64,000 bases of DNA from UBA2357 sp041678045 (GTDB lineage Bacteria > Pseudomonadota > Gammaproteobacteria > Burkholderiales > Rhodocyclaceae): NCBI GenBank assembly GCA_041678045.1, contig JBAYOV010000013.1, positions 1 through 64,000 of the forward strand, read 5' to 3'. The position numbers and the translations under genes are program-made. The notes under the pieces are model-generated. The model was not told where the DNA came from and searched no databases. It worked only from the letters and a program-made list of their open reading frames with translations. Positions 1 to 8,293 of the stretch are shown piece after piece. Position 1 is the first letter of the stretch. Each line of letters opens with the position of its first letter.

Positions 1-390
1 AACGACTTCGCCGGCATGGAGCGGCTGTTCACGAGCTTCTTCGCCAGCATTCCGCACGACTGGTTTCGCAACAACCCAATTGCGCAATACGAGGGCTATT
101 ACGCCAGCGTGTTCTACGCCTACTTCGCATCGCTGGGGCTGGACATCGTGCCGGAAGAATCGAGCAACGCCGGGCGGCTGGACATGGCGGTGCGGTTCAA
201 CGGCAACGTGTATCTGTTCGAGTTCAAGGTGGTGGAACTCGAACCGGAAGGCGCGGCGCTGGCGCAGATCAAGGCGCGGGGCTATGCGGACAAGTACTGC
301 AACCGCAACGAGCCCATCCACCTCATCGGGGTGGAGTTCAGCCGTGAGCAGCGGCGGGTGGTGGGGTTTGAAGTGGAGACCCAGGCATGA
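1..390 (+). CDS. AAA-ATPase/PD-(D/E)XK nuclease family protein, C-terminal part (cut by window edge)
   Basis: The reading frame is open from base 1 and ends at the TGA at 388-390, so only the C-terminal 129 codons are visible. The visible part is the PD-(D/E)XK nuclease-like domain: a G-R-L-D-M-A-V strand, then the E-F-K catalytic-type signature, then a Q-I-K...Y-A-D-K-Y helix. These are typical of the domain that follows an AAA-ATPase-like domain in this family. The protein is nearly identical to the C-terminus of the next gene, so the two are tandem duplicates. The next gene's ATG overlaps this stop codon (ATGA). The biological role of the family is not established, and mobile or defence-related functions are only a guess. 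Confidence 0.85.
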   Translation, partial: NDFAGMERLFTSFFASIPHDWFRNNPIAQYEGYYASVFYAYFASLGLDIVPEESSNAGRLDMAVRFNGNVYLFEFKVVELEPEGAALAQIKARGYADKYCNRNEPIHLIGVEFSREQRRVVGFEVETQA

Positions 391-1976
391 ATACGCTGCC
401 CCGCAAGAAACTGCCCATCGGCATCCAGACCTTCGCCAAAATCCGTGAGGACGACTACTACTATGTCGACAAAACGCCCTATGCGCTGAACCTGATCGAG
501 CAGGGCACGCACTACTTCCTGTCGCGTCCGCGCCGCTTCGGCAAGAGCCTGTTCATCGACACGCTGGCGGAGTTGTTTGCGGGCAACGAGGCGCTGTTTC
601 GCGGGCTGTACTGCCATGACCGGTGGAATTGGTCGGTCAAGTATCCGGTGATCCGCATCAGCTTTGCCGAGGGCATCATCGAAAACCGGTCAGAACTGGA
701 GGAGCGTATCGATTTTCTGCTCGCGCACAATGCTGGGCGGCTGGGTTTGGAGCCGTTGCCGACCGGCTCGATCCACAACCGCTTCAGCATCCTGATCGAA
801 CGTGCCGAACACGCATTCGGCCAGCGCGTGGTGGTGCTGGTCGATGAGTACGACAAGCCGATTCTCGACAACCTTACCCGCCCGGAACGGGCCCGCCAGA
901 TGCGCGACGGGCTGCGCGATCTGTACTCGGTCATCAAGGGCCAGGACGCGCACATCAAGTTTGCGATGCTCACCGGGGTGTCGAAGTTCAGCAAGGTGAG
1001 CCTGTTCTCGGGGCTGAATAACCTGTTCGACATTACCGTGTCGCCGACGTACTCGGCGATCTGCGGCTACACCGATACGGATGTGGATACTGTGTTCGCG
1101 CCCGAACTGCCCGGTCTGGACCGTGAGCTGATCCGCGAGTGGTACAACGGCTACAACTGGACCGGGGAGTCGGTGTACAACCCCTTCGACCTGCTGCTGT
1201 TGATGCGCGAACGCGTGTTTCGTCCGTACTGGTTCGAGACGGGCACGCCCACGTTTTTGATTGATTTGCTGCGTAGCCGTCAAGTCATGCTGCCCGAGCT
1301 TGGTCGGCCGGTGACAAGTGAAGCCTTGTTATCCACTTTCGATGTGGAGCTGATCGCCACCGAAGCTTTGATGTGGCAGGCAGGCTATCTGACCATCGAT
1401 CGTGTCGAGCGCATTTTCGGGGAGTATCGCTACCATCTGCGTTACCCCAATCAGGAGGTCTATCAAAGCCTGTCGAACGCATTGCTGCATGCCTGGACGG
1501 GGACACAGGAAAGCCCGCGTACAGCGCTGAACAACAAGTTCCGGCTTGGAGACCTGTTGCTGGCCAACGACTTCGCCGGCATGGAAAGTCTCTTTACCGC
1601 CTTCTTCGCCAGCATCCCGCACGACTGGTTCCGCAACAACCCCATCGCGCAATACGAGGGTTACTACGCCAGCGTGTTCTATGCCTACTTCGCCAGTCTG
1701 GGGCTGGACATCGTGCCGGAAGAATCGAGCAACGCCGGCAGGCTGGACATGGCGGTGCGCTTCAACGGTCAAGTCTATCTGTTCGAGTTCAAGGTGGTGG
1801 AACTCGAACCGGAAGGCGCGGCGCTGGAACAGATCAAGCAGAGGGGTTATGCGGACAAGTACCGCGACCGTAACGAGCCGATCCACCTCATCGGGGTGGA
1901 GTTCAGCCGCGAGCAACGGCGGGTGGTGGGGTTTGCTGTGGAGTGCGCTGCTCGTGCTGGGGGCCGAATAAAATAA
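387..1976 (+). CDS. AAA-ATPase-like protein with C-terminal PD-(D/E)XK nuclease domain
   Basis: This 529-residue protein has an N-terminal AAA-ATPase-like domain. A Walker-A-like RPRRFGKS lies at residues 47-54 (the family's variant without the full GxxxxGKT) and a Walker B VVLVDEYD near residues 148-155. A PD-(D/E)XK nuclease-like domain lies near residues 440-515, with GRLDMAV and FEFK motifs. Length and architecture match the complete form of the widespread AAA-ATPase_like/DUF1703 family. The start overlaps the stop of the preceding copy by 4 nt, so translation may be coupled; no strong Shine-Dalgarno is seen. The last 390 bases closely match bases 1-390, indicating recent tandem duplication or conversion. 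Its substrate and role are unknown. Confidence 0.9.
   Translation: MNTLPRKKLPIGIQTFAKIREDDYYYVDKTPYALNLIEQGTHYFLSRPRRFGKSLFIDTLAELFAGNEALFRGLYCHDRWNWSVKYPVIRISFAEGIIENRSELEERIDFLLAHNAGRLGLEPLPTGSIHNRFSILIERAEHAFGQRVVVLVDEYDKPILDNLTRPERARQMRDGLRDLYSVIKGQDAHIKFAMLTGVSKFSKVSLFSGLNNLFDITVSPTYSAICGYTDTDVDTVFAPELPGLDRELIREWYNGYNWTGESVYNPFDLLLLMRERVFRPYWFETGTPTFLIDLLRSRQVMLPELGRPVTSEALLSTFDVELIATEALMWQAGYLTIDRVERIFGEYRYHLRYPNQEVYQSLSNALLHAWTGTQESPRTALNNKFRLGDLLLANDFAGMESLFTAFFASIPHDWFRNNPIAQYEGYYASVFYAYFASLGLDIVPEESSNAGRLDMAVRFNGQVYLFEFKVVELEPEGAALEQIKQRGYADKYRDRNEPIHLIGVEFSREQRRVVGFAVECAARAGGRIK
1567..1956 (+). repeat. Second copy of the nuclease-domain coding segment (matches 1-390)
   Basis: The segment starting AACGACTTCGCCGGCATGGA at 1567 matches the start of the window base for base over long runs, with scattered differences, up to the GTGGTGGGGTTTG near the end. 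It is one unit of a tandem gene duplication. The rest of the upstream copy lies outside the window. Confidence 0.85.
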
Positions 1977-2257
1977 TGAATTATGCTATTTATATTTTTC
2001 ATCTGTTGGCAAGTCCAAAATGTACCAACTCCCTGTTGTCGCAACGATCAGCGTTCATGAGGCCAGCAAGCCGCTCAAGCGTGGTCGTGTCCAGGATTTT
2101 CCAGGTTCGTCTTGAACCAAGTATGCAACCAGCGCGCAGCCAGCCGTGGAACAAGCTAATAGCTATTGCAAAAGCAAAATCTTAGCGTGAAAGAGATGTA
2201 CTGGCAGACGACAGCATTCCTGACCAGCGAAGGTCACGCGTGGATGGTGAGTCTTGA
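1977..2257. other. Gene-free stretch between the nuclease gene and the IS110 transposase
   Basis: The first part is A+T-rich (around 1965-2030), unlike its surroundings. Only short open frames occur and none has a convincing ribosome site or recognisable product. The downstream end of the IS110 element must lie here, but IS110 elements lack clear terminal inverted repeats and the boundary cannot be placed by eye. Confidence 0.5.
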
Positions 2258-3481
2258 TCAAGCTTGGGCTGGTGGGATGAAGCCGAACTTGGTCAGTGCC
2301 TTGATCCAGCGAGGGGCGTTACGTTGAACGGAAAGCGCTTCATAGTCGGTGGCGCAATCCCGGTAATGTTCGCGCCGCTTGAGCATGAAGAAGATGGTGC
2401 GAAGAATCTTGTGGCCGACGGCGACAATGGCGCGCTTGTAGCCACGACGGACAACGAGCGACTGGAACTTCGACTTGAACACCGAGGTGGTACGACTTGC
2501 GGCATGAGCAAATTCGCAGAGCAGGCGACGGACGTAGAGATTGCCCTTGCGAACACGGCCGGACTTGCGCTTGCCGGCCGACTCATTGTTGCCGGGGCAG
2601 ATGCCGACCCAGGAGGCGAGGCGATCCGCACTGCCGAAGGCATCCATGTCGGTGCCAATTTCGATCAGCAGCATGGCGGCGCCGATCAGATCGACACCGG
2701 GAATCGTTTGCAGCAGCGCCAGAGCATTGCGCTCGGATTCGAGCTCGGTCAGCAGCCGGGCATCGAAACGGGCAATGCGGGCTTCGATCTCCTCGATATG
2801 GCGCATCAGCTCATCGAGGACGAAGCGGTGGCTGGCGGTCAAGTCTCCCTGCAGGGCATCAAAGATTTCCTCCCGGCTCGCCTTGAGTCGGGCACTGGCC
2901 AGTTTGATCACCTCGTGAGGGGGCTGCCCAGCGACAATGGCCTTGACCATAGCGCGGGCGGACTTGCCGTGAAGGTCACTGACCACCACCCCGAGGCGGA
3001 TGCCACTGTCGGTGAGCACCTTGTGCAGACGGTTCTTCTCCGAAGCCAATTGGCCGACCAGTTTCTGCCGCTGGCGAGCAATCAGTCGCAGTTCGCGCAA
3101 CTTGGCAGGCGGCACAAATGAGCCGCGCAACAGCCCCGCACGCGCCAGTGTCGCCAACCAGTGCGCATCGCCCACATCGGTCTTGCGGCCAGGGACATTT
3201 TTGACATGCCGGGCATTGACCACCTTCGCGCGAATGCCCACTGCCTCCAGCGCCGCATACGGGCTTTTCCAGTATATGCCGGTGCTTTCCATCACGACTT
3301 CGTCGGGACGCAACGAAGCCACCCATTCAGCCAGTTCTCGACGATCCCGTTTGAAGCCGCCAAATTGACGTTGTTCAATGCGTGTGCTGCCATCGGCTTG
3401 CTCAATGAGCGCGCAGGCCGTGATCTGCGCCTGATGAATGTCCAGGCCGATGACGCGTTTGTACAGTGCCACCAGTTCCAT
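2258..3481 (-). CDS. IS110-family transposase (DEDD recombinase)
   Basis: This 407-residue protein has the N-terminal RuvC-like DEDD domain. Candidate catalytic acids are D14 (IGLDIH), E65 (VMESTGIYW) and D102/D105 (GRKTDVGDAHW). A central helical region follows, then the C-terminal Transposase_20-type domain with IPGV..IGA near residues 280-290 and the S-A-G-K-R-K-S-G segment where the family's serine lies. The start has a perfect AGGAGG four to five bases upstream. Length is normal and no frameshift is seen, so the element may be active. Known IS110 elements transpose using a bridge RNA from a non-coding end; the candidate region is listed separately. Confidence 0.95.
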   Translation of the reverse strand: MELVALYKRVIGLDIHQAQITACALIEQADGSTRIEQRQFGGFKRDRRELAEWVASLRPDEVVMESTGIYWKSPYAALEAVGIRAKVVNARHVKNVPGRKTDVGDAHWLATLARAGLLRGSFVPPAKLRELRLIARQRQKLVGQLASEKNRLHKVLTDSGIRLGVVVSDLHGKSARAMVKAIVAGQPPHEVIKLASARLKASREEIFDALQGDLTASHRFVLDELMRHIEEIEARIARFDARLLTELESERNALALLQTIPGVDLIGAAMLLIEIGTDMDAFGSADRLASWVGICPGNNESAGKRKSGRVRKGNLYVRRLLCEFAHAASRTTSVFKSKFQSLVVRRGYKRAIVAVGHKILRTIFFMLKRREHYRDCATDYEALSVQRNAPRWIKALTKFGFIPPAQA

Positions 3482-3748
3482 GTCGCCTCCTGTCGGACTA
3501 CACTCAAGGGCGGAAGGTGGTGGGTGCCGGAACTGAATGAGCCTGAAGGCGACAAGTCGCCAACGGCCTGTTTAGCGTGCGCTCTCAATGGAAGCAATCC
3601 GGGGTGCGAGTCAGTCCGGCAGGTCACGTTAAGAACGGGGTTCAGCCGCCAAAAACTTTACGACCTCTACCCAACACCTTCCACCCCAAAGTCTCTTTCA
3701 TCTTCAGGGGTGGTGCCAGCCCGCACCATGATCGTTAAGGAGTGTGAC
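3482..3748 (-). other. IS110 5' non-coding region, possible bridge RNA, plus flank
   Basis: These 267 bases lie between the transposase start and the next gene and carry no supported gene. Members of the IS110 group encode a structured bridge RNA upstream of the transposase, which would be this side. The perfect inverted repeat GGCGAC-AA-GTCGCC at 3548-3561 could be one stem. The exact end of the element and the RNA boundaries cannot be read from a single copy. In IS1111-type members the RNA would instead lie downstream of the transposase. Confidence 0.3.
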
Positions 3749-4129
3749 ATGGGCTTAACTTATGCAGACATCGAAGTCGAAAATTTGTTCTCGAAACGCC
3801 AATTGTCCGTGAAGGCACTCGTCGATTCGGGGGCGGTTTTTCTGAGCGTTCCCGAGCACGTTGCCGTGCAGCTAGGCTTCGACCTCACCGAAGTTGCAAC
3901 CCGTGAGGTCGTGTTGGCGAACGGTCATCGCGAAGCCGCGCCGATGATTGGCCCGCTGCGAGTGAGGTTCGCGGACCGGTATTGCGACCTGTCGGCGCTG
4001 GTGCTCGGTGATGAGCCTTTGCTGGGTGCCGTGCCGATGGAGATGATGGACTTGGTGCTACACCCCGCAACTCAGTCGCTTACCATCAATCCGGCCAATC
4101 CATATGTGCCGGTTGCGCTGGCGAAGTGA
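3749..4129 (+). CDS. Clan AA (retropepsin-like) aspartic protease
   Basis: This is a 126-residue protein. Residues 23-36 (ALVDSGAVFLSVP) contain the D-S-G-A signature of retroviral-type aspartic proteases, followed by a hydrophobic strand and a later Leu-Gly-rich stretch (ALVLGDEPLLGAVPM) typical of the single-domain, dimer-forming bacterial family. The reading frame is open far upstream, but the ATG at 3749 has an AAGGAG at 3737-3742 with ideal spacing, so the short form is chosen. There is no signal peptide. Such small proteases often sit near toxin-antitoxin or mobile genes and their substrates are unknown. The adjacent IS110 copy may have separated it from its original partners. Confidence 0.8.
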   Translation: MGLTYADIEVENLFSKRQLSVKALVDSGAVFLSVPEHVAVQLGFDLTEVATREVVLANGHREAAPMIGPLRVRFADRYCDLSALVLGDEPLLGAVPMEMMDLVLHPATQSLTINPANPYVPVALAK

Positions 4130-4247
4130 AGGGCAAGATTGGAGGCCGAGTTGGCAGCGGCCTTTGCAGAACTCCGCAAGCAGCGCCCGGTGACGACTGC
4201 GGTATTTGACCGCGAGGTTTGGCGCCGGCCAGCGATGAACGGGACCA

Positions 4248-5552
4248 CTATAACCGCTGCCCTGCGCGCACGATTTCTGCAGCGACTGCTGTGCCCGAGC
4301 GCACGGCAGACTCCAGTGTTGCGGGGTAGGGGGAGTCGAGATAGTCGCCGGCGAGCCACAAACCGGCCACGGGCGTGCGGATGCCGGGTCGCTGGATGCC
4401 GGGGCGGCAGGCGATGGTGGCACGTTTCTCGGTGATGGTCATCGACCATTCCGGGCTGGGCAGGGGGGCGCGCAGGCAGCGTTCGAGTTGCTGATGCACC
4501 GCAATCTGCAGATCGTCCCGGCTGAGCGCTTCGTGCGGGCCGTGGGCGCTGATGACCAGCGCGACCAGGCCTTCCGGGCCGCCCAGGCGGCCACGGTCAA
4601 AAGCCCATTGGGCGGGGCCGGCGCTCAGGCCGATCATTGTATCCGGCAGGCGAAAGCCTTTGCCCAGCGCGAGATACACGGTGGTGATCGGTTCATGTTC
4701 CAGGGCATCGATCTGCGCCGCCAGACGGTCGCACTGGCCAACTGTGGCGAGGAGGCTGGCCGCATGGTAAGGCGCCGTGGCCACCACCACACTGTCGTAG
4801 CGCTGGCTGGGGGCGGGGTCGCCCGCCAGGCGGAAGCCTTGCGTGCAGGGCTCGATGCCTTCGATACCGGTGCCGGTGCGCAGCTTGCCGCGCCGGGTGG
4901 CAAGGTAGCGCGCGCACTGTACCGGAAACAGTTCCGAGAGATCCACACGCGGAATCAGCAGGTTGCTGGCATGCGCGCCGGCAGCCAGCGAGTCGCGCAG
5001 GACGGCGGCAAACACACGGGCGCTGGCCTGGTCGATGGGGGTGTTCAGGGCCGCCACGCACAGCGGCTCCCAGATGGTAGTGATCACCTTGTCGGTTTGA
5101 TCGGTGGCCTGCAGCAGGGTGCGGACCGTCATGCCGGCTTCGGGGGCGAACTGCTGGCGCTTGAGATGACGCAACAGGCGCACCATCGCCATGCGGTCGG
5201 CCCAGCTCAGGCCCCGTGCGCGCAACAGCCCGACCGCCAGATGCAGGGGGGCCGGCAGGCGGGCAGCGCGCAGGTCGAGCAGGCTGGGGGTGTGCAGGGT
5301 GAGCGGCAGGGTTTCGAACACCTTGGGCGACACGCCCGTCAGCCGCAGCAGGCGCAGCAGTTCGGCATAGGCGCCGATCAGGATGTGCTGACCGTTATCC
5401 ACCCGCCAGCCATCGCGGGTGACCAGCCGGGCACGTCCGCCCAGTACATGCGAGCGTTCGAACACGGTAACGAAGTGGCCGTTGCGGGCCAGTTCCACCG
5501 CGCAGGCCAGGCCGGCATAGCCGGCGCCGATGATGGCAATCGACTGGCTCAT
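4248..5552 (-). CDS. hpnE: Hydroxysqualene dehydroxylase HpnE
   Basis: This is a 434-residue FAD-dependent amine-oxidase-like protein. An N-terminal Rossmann motif (IIGAGYAGLACAVELARNG, residues 7-25) is followed by LGGRA and a W-R-V-D-N-G-Q-H segment typical of HpnE. HpnE reduces hydroxysqualene to squalene. It is the last gene of hpnC-hpnD-hpnE, four bases after hpnD, so the operon carries the full three-step route from farnesyl diphosphate to squalene that replaces squalene synthase. No squalene-hopene cyclase is in the window, so the end product cannot be told from here. Confidence 0.92.
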   Translation of the reverse strand: MSQSIAIIGAGYAGLACAVELARNGHFVTVFERSHVLGGRARLVTRDGWRVDNGQHILIGAYAELLRLLRLTGVSPKVFETLPLTLHTPSLLDLRAARLPAPLHLAVGLLRARGLSWADRMAMVRLLRHLKRQQFAPEAGMTVRTLLQATDQTDKVITTIWEPLCVAALNTPIDQASARVFAAVLRDSLAAGAHASNLLIPRVDLSELFPVQCARYLATRRGKLRTGTGIEGIEPCTQGFRLAGDPAPSQRYDSVVVATAPYHAASLLATVGQCDRLAAQIDALEHEPITTVYLALGKGFRLPDTMIGLSAGPAQWAFDRGRLGGPEGLVALVISAHGPHEALSRDDLQIAVHQQLERCLRAPLPSPEWSMTITEKRATIACRPGIQRPGIRTPVAGLWLAGDYLDSPYPATLESAVRSGTAVAAEIVRAGQRL

Positions 5553-5556
5553 CGGT

Positions 5557-6390
5557 TCAGGCCCTCATCCAGGTGGTGCCGGCGAGCCAGACCTTGCGCA
5601 GCGGGGTGAGCGAGGTGCGGCGGTCGAGCACCAGAAAGTCGTCGCGTGCGATCTCGTCGAGCAGGGTGCGGTAGATGGCGGCCATCACCAGTCCGGGACG
5701 CTGTCGCTTGCGATCGACCGTTGGCAACTGGGCCATCGCCTGATCGTAAAAACCGTAGGCGCGCTCGGCCTGAAAGCGCATCAGGGCGACGAAGCGTTCC
5801 GAGTGCCGGGCTTCCAGAATGTCGCTGGCCGGCACATTGAAGCGCTTCAGTTCGTCCATCGGAAGATAGATGCGACCACGGCGGGCATCCTCGCCGACGT
5901 CGCGGATGATGTTGGTGAGCTGAAAGGCCAGCCCCAGGTCGTGGGCGTATTTCAGGGTCTGGCGGTTTTCATAGCCGAAAATTTCGGCTGCGAGCAGGCC
6001 CACCACGCTGGCCACCCGGTAGCAATACAGCTGCAGGCCCTTGAAGTCCAGATAGCGGCTCTGGGTGAGGTCCATTGCCATGCCGTCGATGATCTCGTGC
6101 AACTGCTCGCGGGGGAGGCTGAACTGCTGGCTCACGTCGCGCAGCGCATGCCCCACGGGGTGGGTGGGCGTGTCGTCGAATACCCGGTCCACCTCCGCCC
6201 GCCACCAGGCCAGCTTGGTCTGCGCCAGATGCGGGTCCGGACATTCGTCCACCACATCATCGACCTCGCGGCAAAAGGCGTACAGCGCCGTGATTGCCCG
6301 GCGCCGTTCGGCGGGCAGGAAGACGAAGCTGTAATAAAAGCTGGAGCCGCTTTGTGCGGCCTTTTCCTGACAGTAGTCGTGGGGATTCAT
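5557..6390 (-). CDS. hpnD: Presqualene diphosphate synthase HpnD
   Basis: This 277-residue trans-isoprenyl diphosphate synthase joins two farnesyl diphosphates to presqualene diphosphate. Two Asp-rich Mg-binding motifs are present: DDVVD at residues 44-48 and RDVGED at 163-168, followed by RRGRIYLP. The open frame extends further upstream, but the ATG at 6390 (MNPHDYC) is the family start and overlaps the hpnC stop by 4 nt (ATGA), giving translational coupling. HpnC and HpnD are paralogues; the order C-D-E and the RIYLP motif assign this one as HpnD. Confidence 0.93.
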   Translation of the reverse strand: MNPHDYCQEKAAQSGSSFYYSFVFLPAERRRAITALYAFCREVDDVVDECPDPHLAQTKLAWWRAEVDRVFDDTPTHPVGHALRDVSQQFSLPREQLHEIIDGMAMDLTQSRYLDFKGLQLYCYRVASVVGLLAAEIFGYENRQTLKYAHDLGLAFQLTNIIRDVGEDARRGRIYLPMDELKRFNVPASDILEARHSERFVALMRFQAERAYGFYDQAMAQLPTVDRKRQRPGLVMAAIYRTLLDEIARDDFLVLDRRTSLTPLRKVWLAGTTWMRA

Positions 6391-7217
6391 CGTGATCCAA
6401 GAAAGGGCGCCCGCAGTGCGAGCCGCAGCCAGTCGGTGGCGCCCAGCCGGGGCCGGCGCCGGAAAACATCGTATTCGACCGCTTCGATGCGTTCGAGAAT
6501 GCGCAGCCCGCCGAGCACCATCAGCCGCAGCTCCCAGCCAATGCGCCCGGGCAGGCGGCGGGCGAGCGGTGCCCCGGCCAGCATCATCGTGCGCGCCTCG
6601 TCTACCAGCGTGGTCATCAATGTGCGCCATGCGGCGTCGGTGCGCGCCTCGGCCAGATGGGATTCGCTCACTGCGCAGGCCTGCATCGCATCTTGCGGCA
6701 GATACACCCGGGGCTTGTCCCAGTCGATGGCCACATCCTGCCAGAAATTGATCAATTGCAAGGCGCTGCAGATGCGATCGGAGTACACCAGATTCTCTGC
6801 CGTGTCGGCCTCGTACAGCCTGAGCAGCAGGCGCCCGACCGGGTTGGCCGAGCGGCGGCAGTAATCCATCAGCTCGGCACGGTTCGCATAGCGGGTCTTC
6901 ACCACGTCCTGCGCGAAGGCGTCGAGCAGGTCGTGAAACAGTTGCAGGGGCAGGCGATGGGCTGCCACGTGGGGCGCCAGCCGGGCAAACACCGGTGCAA
7001 GTTCCGCATCCTGCGGGGACTGGCCGTCGGCCAGGCGCTGCAGCTCCCGGCGATAGTCGTCCAGCCGGGCCAGGCGTTGCTCGGCCGGGGCGTCACCTTC
7101 GTCGGCCACATCGTCGGCGCCCCGTGCGAAGGCATAGATGGCCTCGACCGGTGCGCGCAACCGGGCAGGGAGCAGGACGGAGGCGACCGGGAAGTTCTCG
7201 TAGTGTTCGACGGGCAT
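6387..7217 (-). CDS. hpnC: Hydroxysqualene synthase HpnC
   Basis: This 276-residue squalene/phytoene synthase superfamily protein converts presqualene diphosphate to hydroxysqualene. The Asp-rich motifs are DDVAD at residues 35-39 and the later WQDVAID, followed by K-P-R-V-Y-L-P. The frame can be extended to a TTG at 7289, but the protein conventionally begins MPVEHYENFPVAS, so the ATG at 7217 is used. The upstream GAGCTC is only a weak ribosome site. It is the first gene of the hpn operon, divergent from the signalling cluster starting at 7436. Confidence 0.9.
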   Translation of the reverse strand: MPVEHYENFPVASVLLPARLRAPVEAIYAFARGADDVADEGDAPAEQRLARLDDYRRELQRLADGQSPQDAELAPVFARLAPHVAAHRLPLQLFHDLLDAFAQDVVKTRYANRAELMDYCRRSANPVGRLLLRLYEADTAENLVYSDRICSALQLINFWQDVAIDWDKPRVYLPQDAMQACAVSESHLAEARTDAAWRTLMTTLVDEARTMMLAGAPLARRLPGRIGWELRLMVLGGLRILERIEAVEYDVFRRRPRLGATDWLRLALRAPFLGSR

Positions 7218-7293
7218 GTGCGGGAGCTCGGGCGGTTCGGTACACCGCACAGGGCGGCCGGCGCGGAAAATGTGGATGCGGTGAGTCAAGGGC

Positions 7294-7327
7294 AGGCGGG
7301 AGTATACGACAGGCGGGAGTATGCGAC
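7294..7327. repeat. Two adjacent 17-bp direct repeats in the hpnC/signalling intergenic region
   Basis: AGGCGGGAGTATACGAC (7294-7310) is followed directly by AGGCGGGAGTATGCGAC (7311-7327), with one mismatch. The repeat lies between the divergent hpnC and REC-PAS genes. It could be a tandem regulator site or a simple slippage duplication. Confidence 0.6.
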
Positions 7328-7435
7328 ACCCGGCGAGACAGCGGTCGGCATGGGTGGGCAGGTCCCGGAATCGGTGCTGGACGTCGCTGCTGTGCTGAGC
7401 GATGATGAATACAAAAGCAGGATGGGGCAGACAGA

Positions 7436-8293
7436 ATGTTCATGCAAGAGGGTGCGCACAGCGAAGCGCCGGAGCCGGACATCTTCCGGCGCGGTGTGGA
7501 TGCGGCGGCAGAAGAGCGCGTGTTGCTGCTGGTCGATGATGAGCCGAACATCCTGACCGCGCTCAAGCGCCTGCTGCGGCGCGATGGTTACACCATGCTC
7601 ACGGCCAGCAGTGGCGAGGCGGGGCTGGAGGTGCTGGCCAGCCATCCGGTGGATGTGATCCTGTCCGACCAGCGCATGCCGGGCATGAGCGGGGTGGAGT
7701 TCCTGCGTCAGGCCAAGATCATGCGACCCGATACGGTGCGTCTGGTGTTGTCGGGCTACACTGAATTGCACTCCATCACCAGCGCCATCAACGAAGGGGC
7801 GATCTTCAAGTTCCTCACCAAGCCCTGGGATGACGCGCAGTTGCGCAGCATCATTGCCGAGGCCTTTCAGTTCAAGAAGCTCGCCAATGAGAATGTACGC
7901 CTGACCGAGGCGCTCAGGCTGGCCAACCGCCAGCTTGAGCAACTCCTCGATGAGCAGCGTCTGCGCAGCGAGCGCGACCGGCAGACGGTGCAGGTGCTGC
8001 ATGAAGTGCTGCAACTGTTGCCTTGGCCGCTGCTCGGTGTTGATGACGATGGAATGATTGCGGTGGCCAATGAGGCTGCCGAGGCGCTGCTGGGCGATGG
8101 CGATGCGCTGATTGGTCGCATGGCGGCAGAAGTGTTGCCCGCGTTGCTGGCCGCCTGGCTGGACAGCCCGCAGGCAGACGATGTCTGTCTCGACCTGCAC
8201 GGCACGCGCCACCGCGTAAAGCTCATCCCGACCGGGCAGCAGTCCTCCGGGCGGGGCAGGCTGCTGGTACTGACACCGGAAGACAGATCGTGA
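7436..8293 (+). CDS. Response regulator, REC plus PAS-like domain
   Basis: This 285-residue protein has an N-terminal receiver domain at about residues 28-145: acidic pair VDDEPN, phospho-acceptor Asp in VILSDQRMPGMSG, conserved Thr/Ser in LVLSGY and Lys in FLTKPWDD. A coiled segment (about 150-185) and a degenerate PAS-like domain (LPWPLLGVDDDGMIAVANEA, about 195 onward) follow. There is no DNA-binding domain, so the output is probably protein-protein. It is the first gene of a tight plus-strand operon, and its stop overlaps the HDOD gene's GTG start. A second in-frame ATG lies at 7442. Confidence 0.88.
   Translation: MFMQEGAHSEAPEPDIFRRGVDAAAEERVLLLVDDEPNILTALKRLLRRDGYTMLTASSGEAGLEVLASHPVDVILSDQRMPGMSGVEFLRQAKIMRPDTVRLVLSGYTELHSITSAINEGAIFKFLTKPWDDAQLRSIIAEAFQFKKLANENVRLTEALRLANRQLEQLLDEQRLRSERDRQTVQVLHEVLQLLPWPLLGVDDDGMIAVANEAAEALLGDGDALIGRMAAEVLPALLAAWLDSPQADDVCLDLHGTRHRVKLIPTGQQSSGRGRLLVLTPEDRS

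Noticed and set aside
3161..3748. N-terminal extension of the aspartic protease frame into the IS110 gene
   Set aside because: The extra 196 codons lie over the transposase and its upstream region, while a strong ribosome site precedes the ATG at 3749.
4139..4435. Small plus-strand frame after the aspartic protease
   Set aside because: No ATG or ribosome site at its beginning, and most of it is antisense to hpnE.
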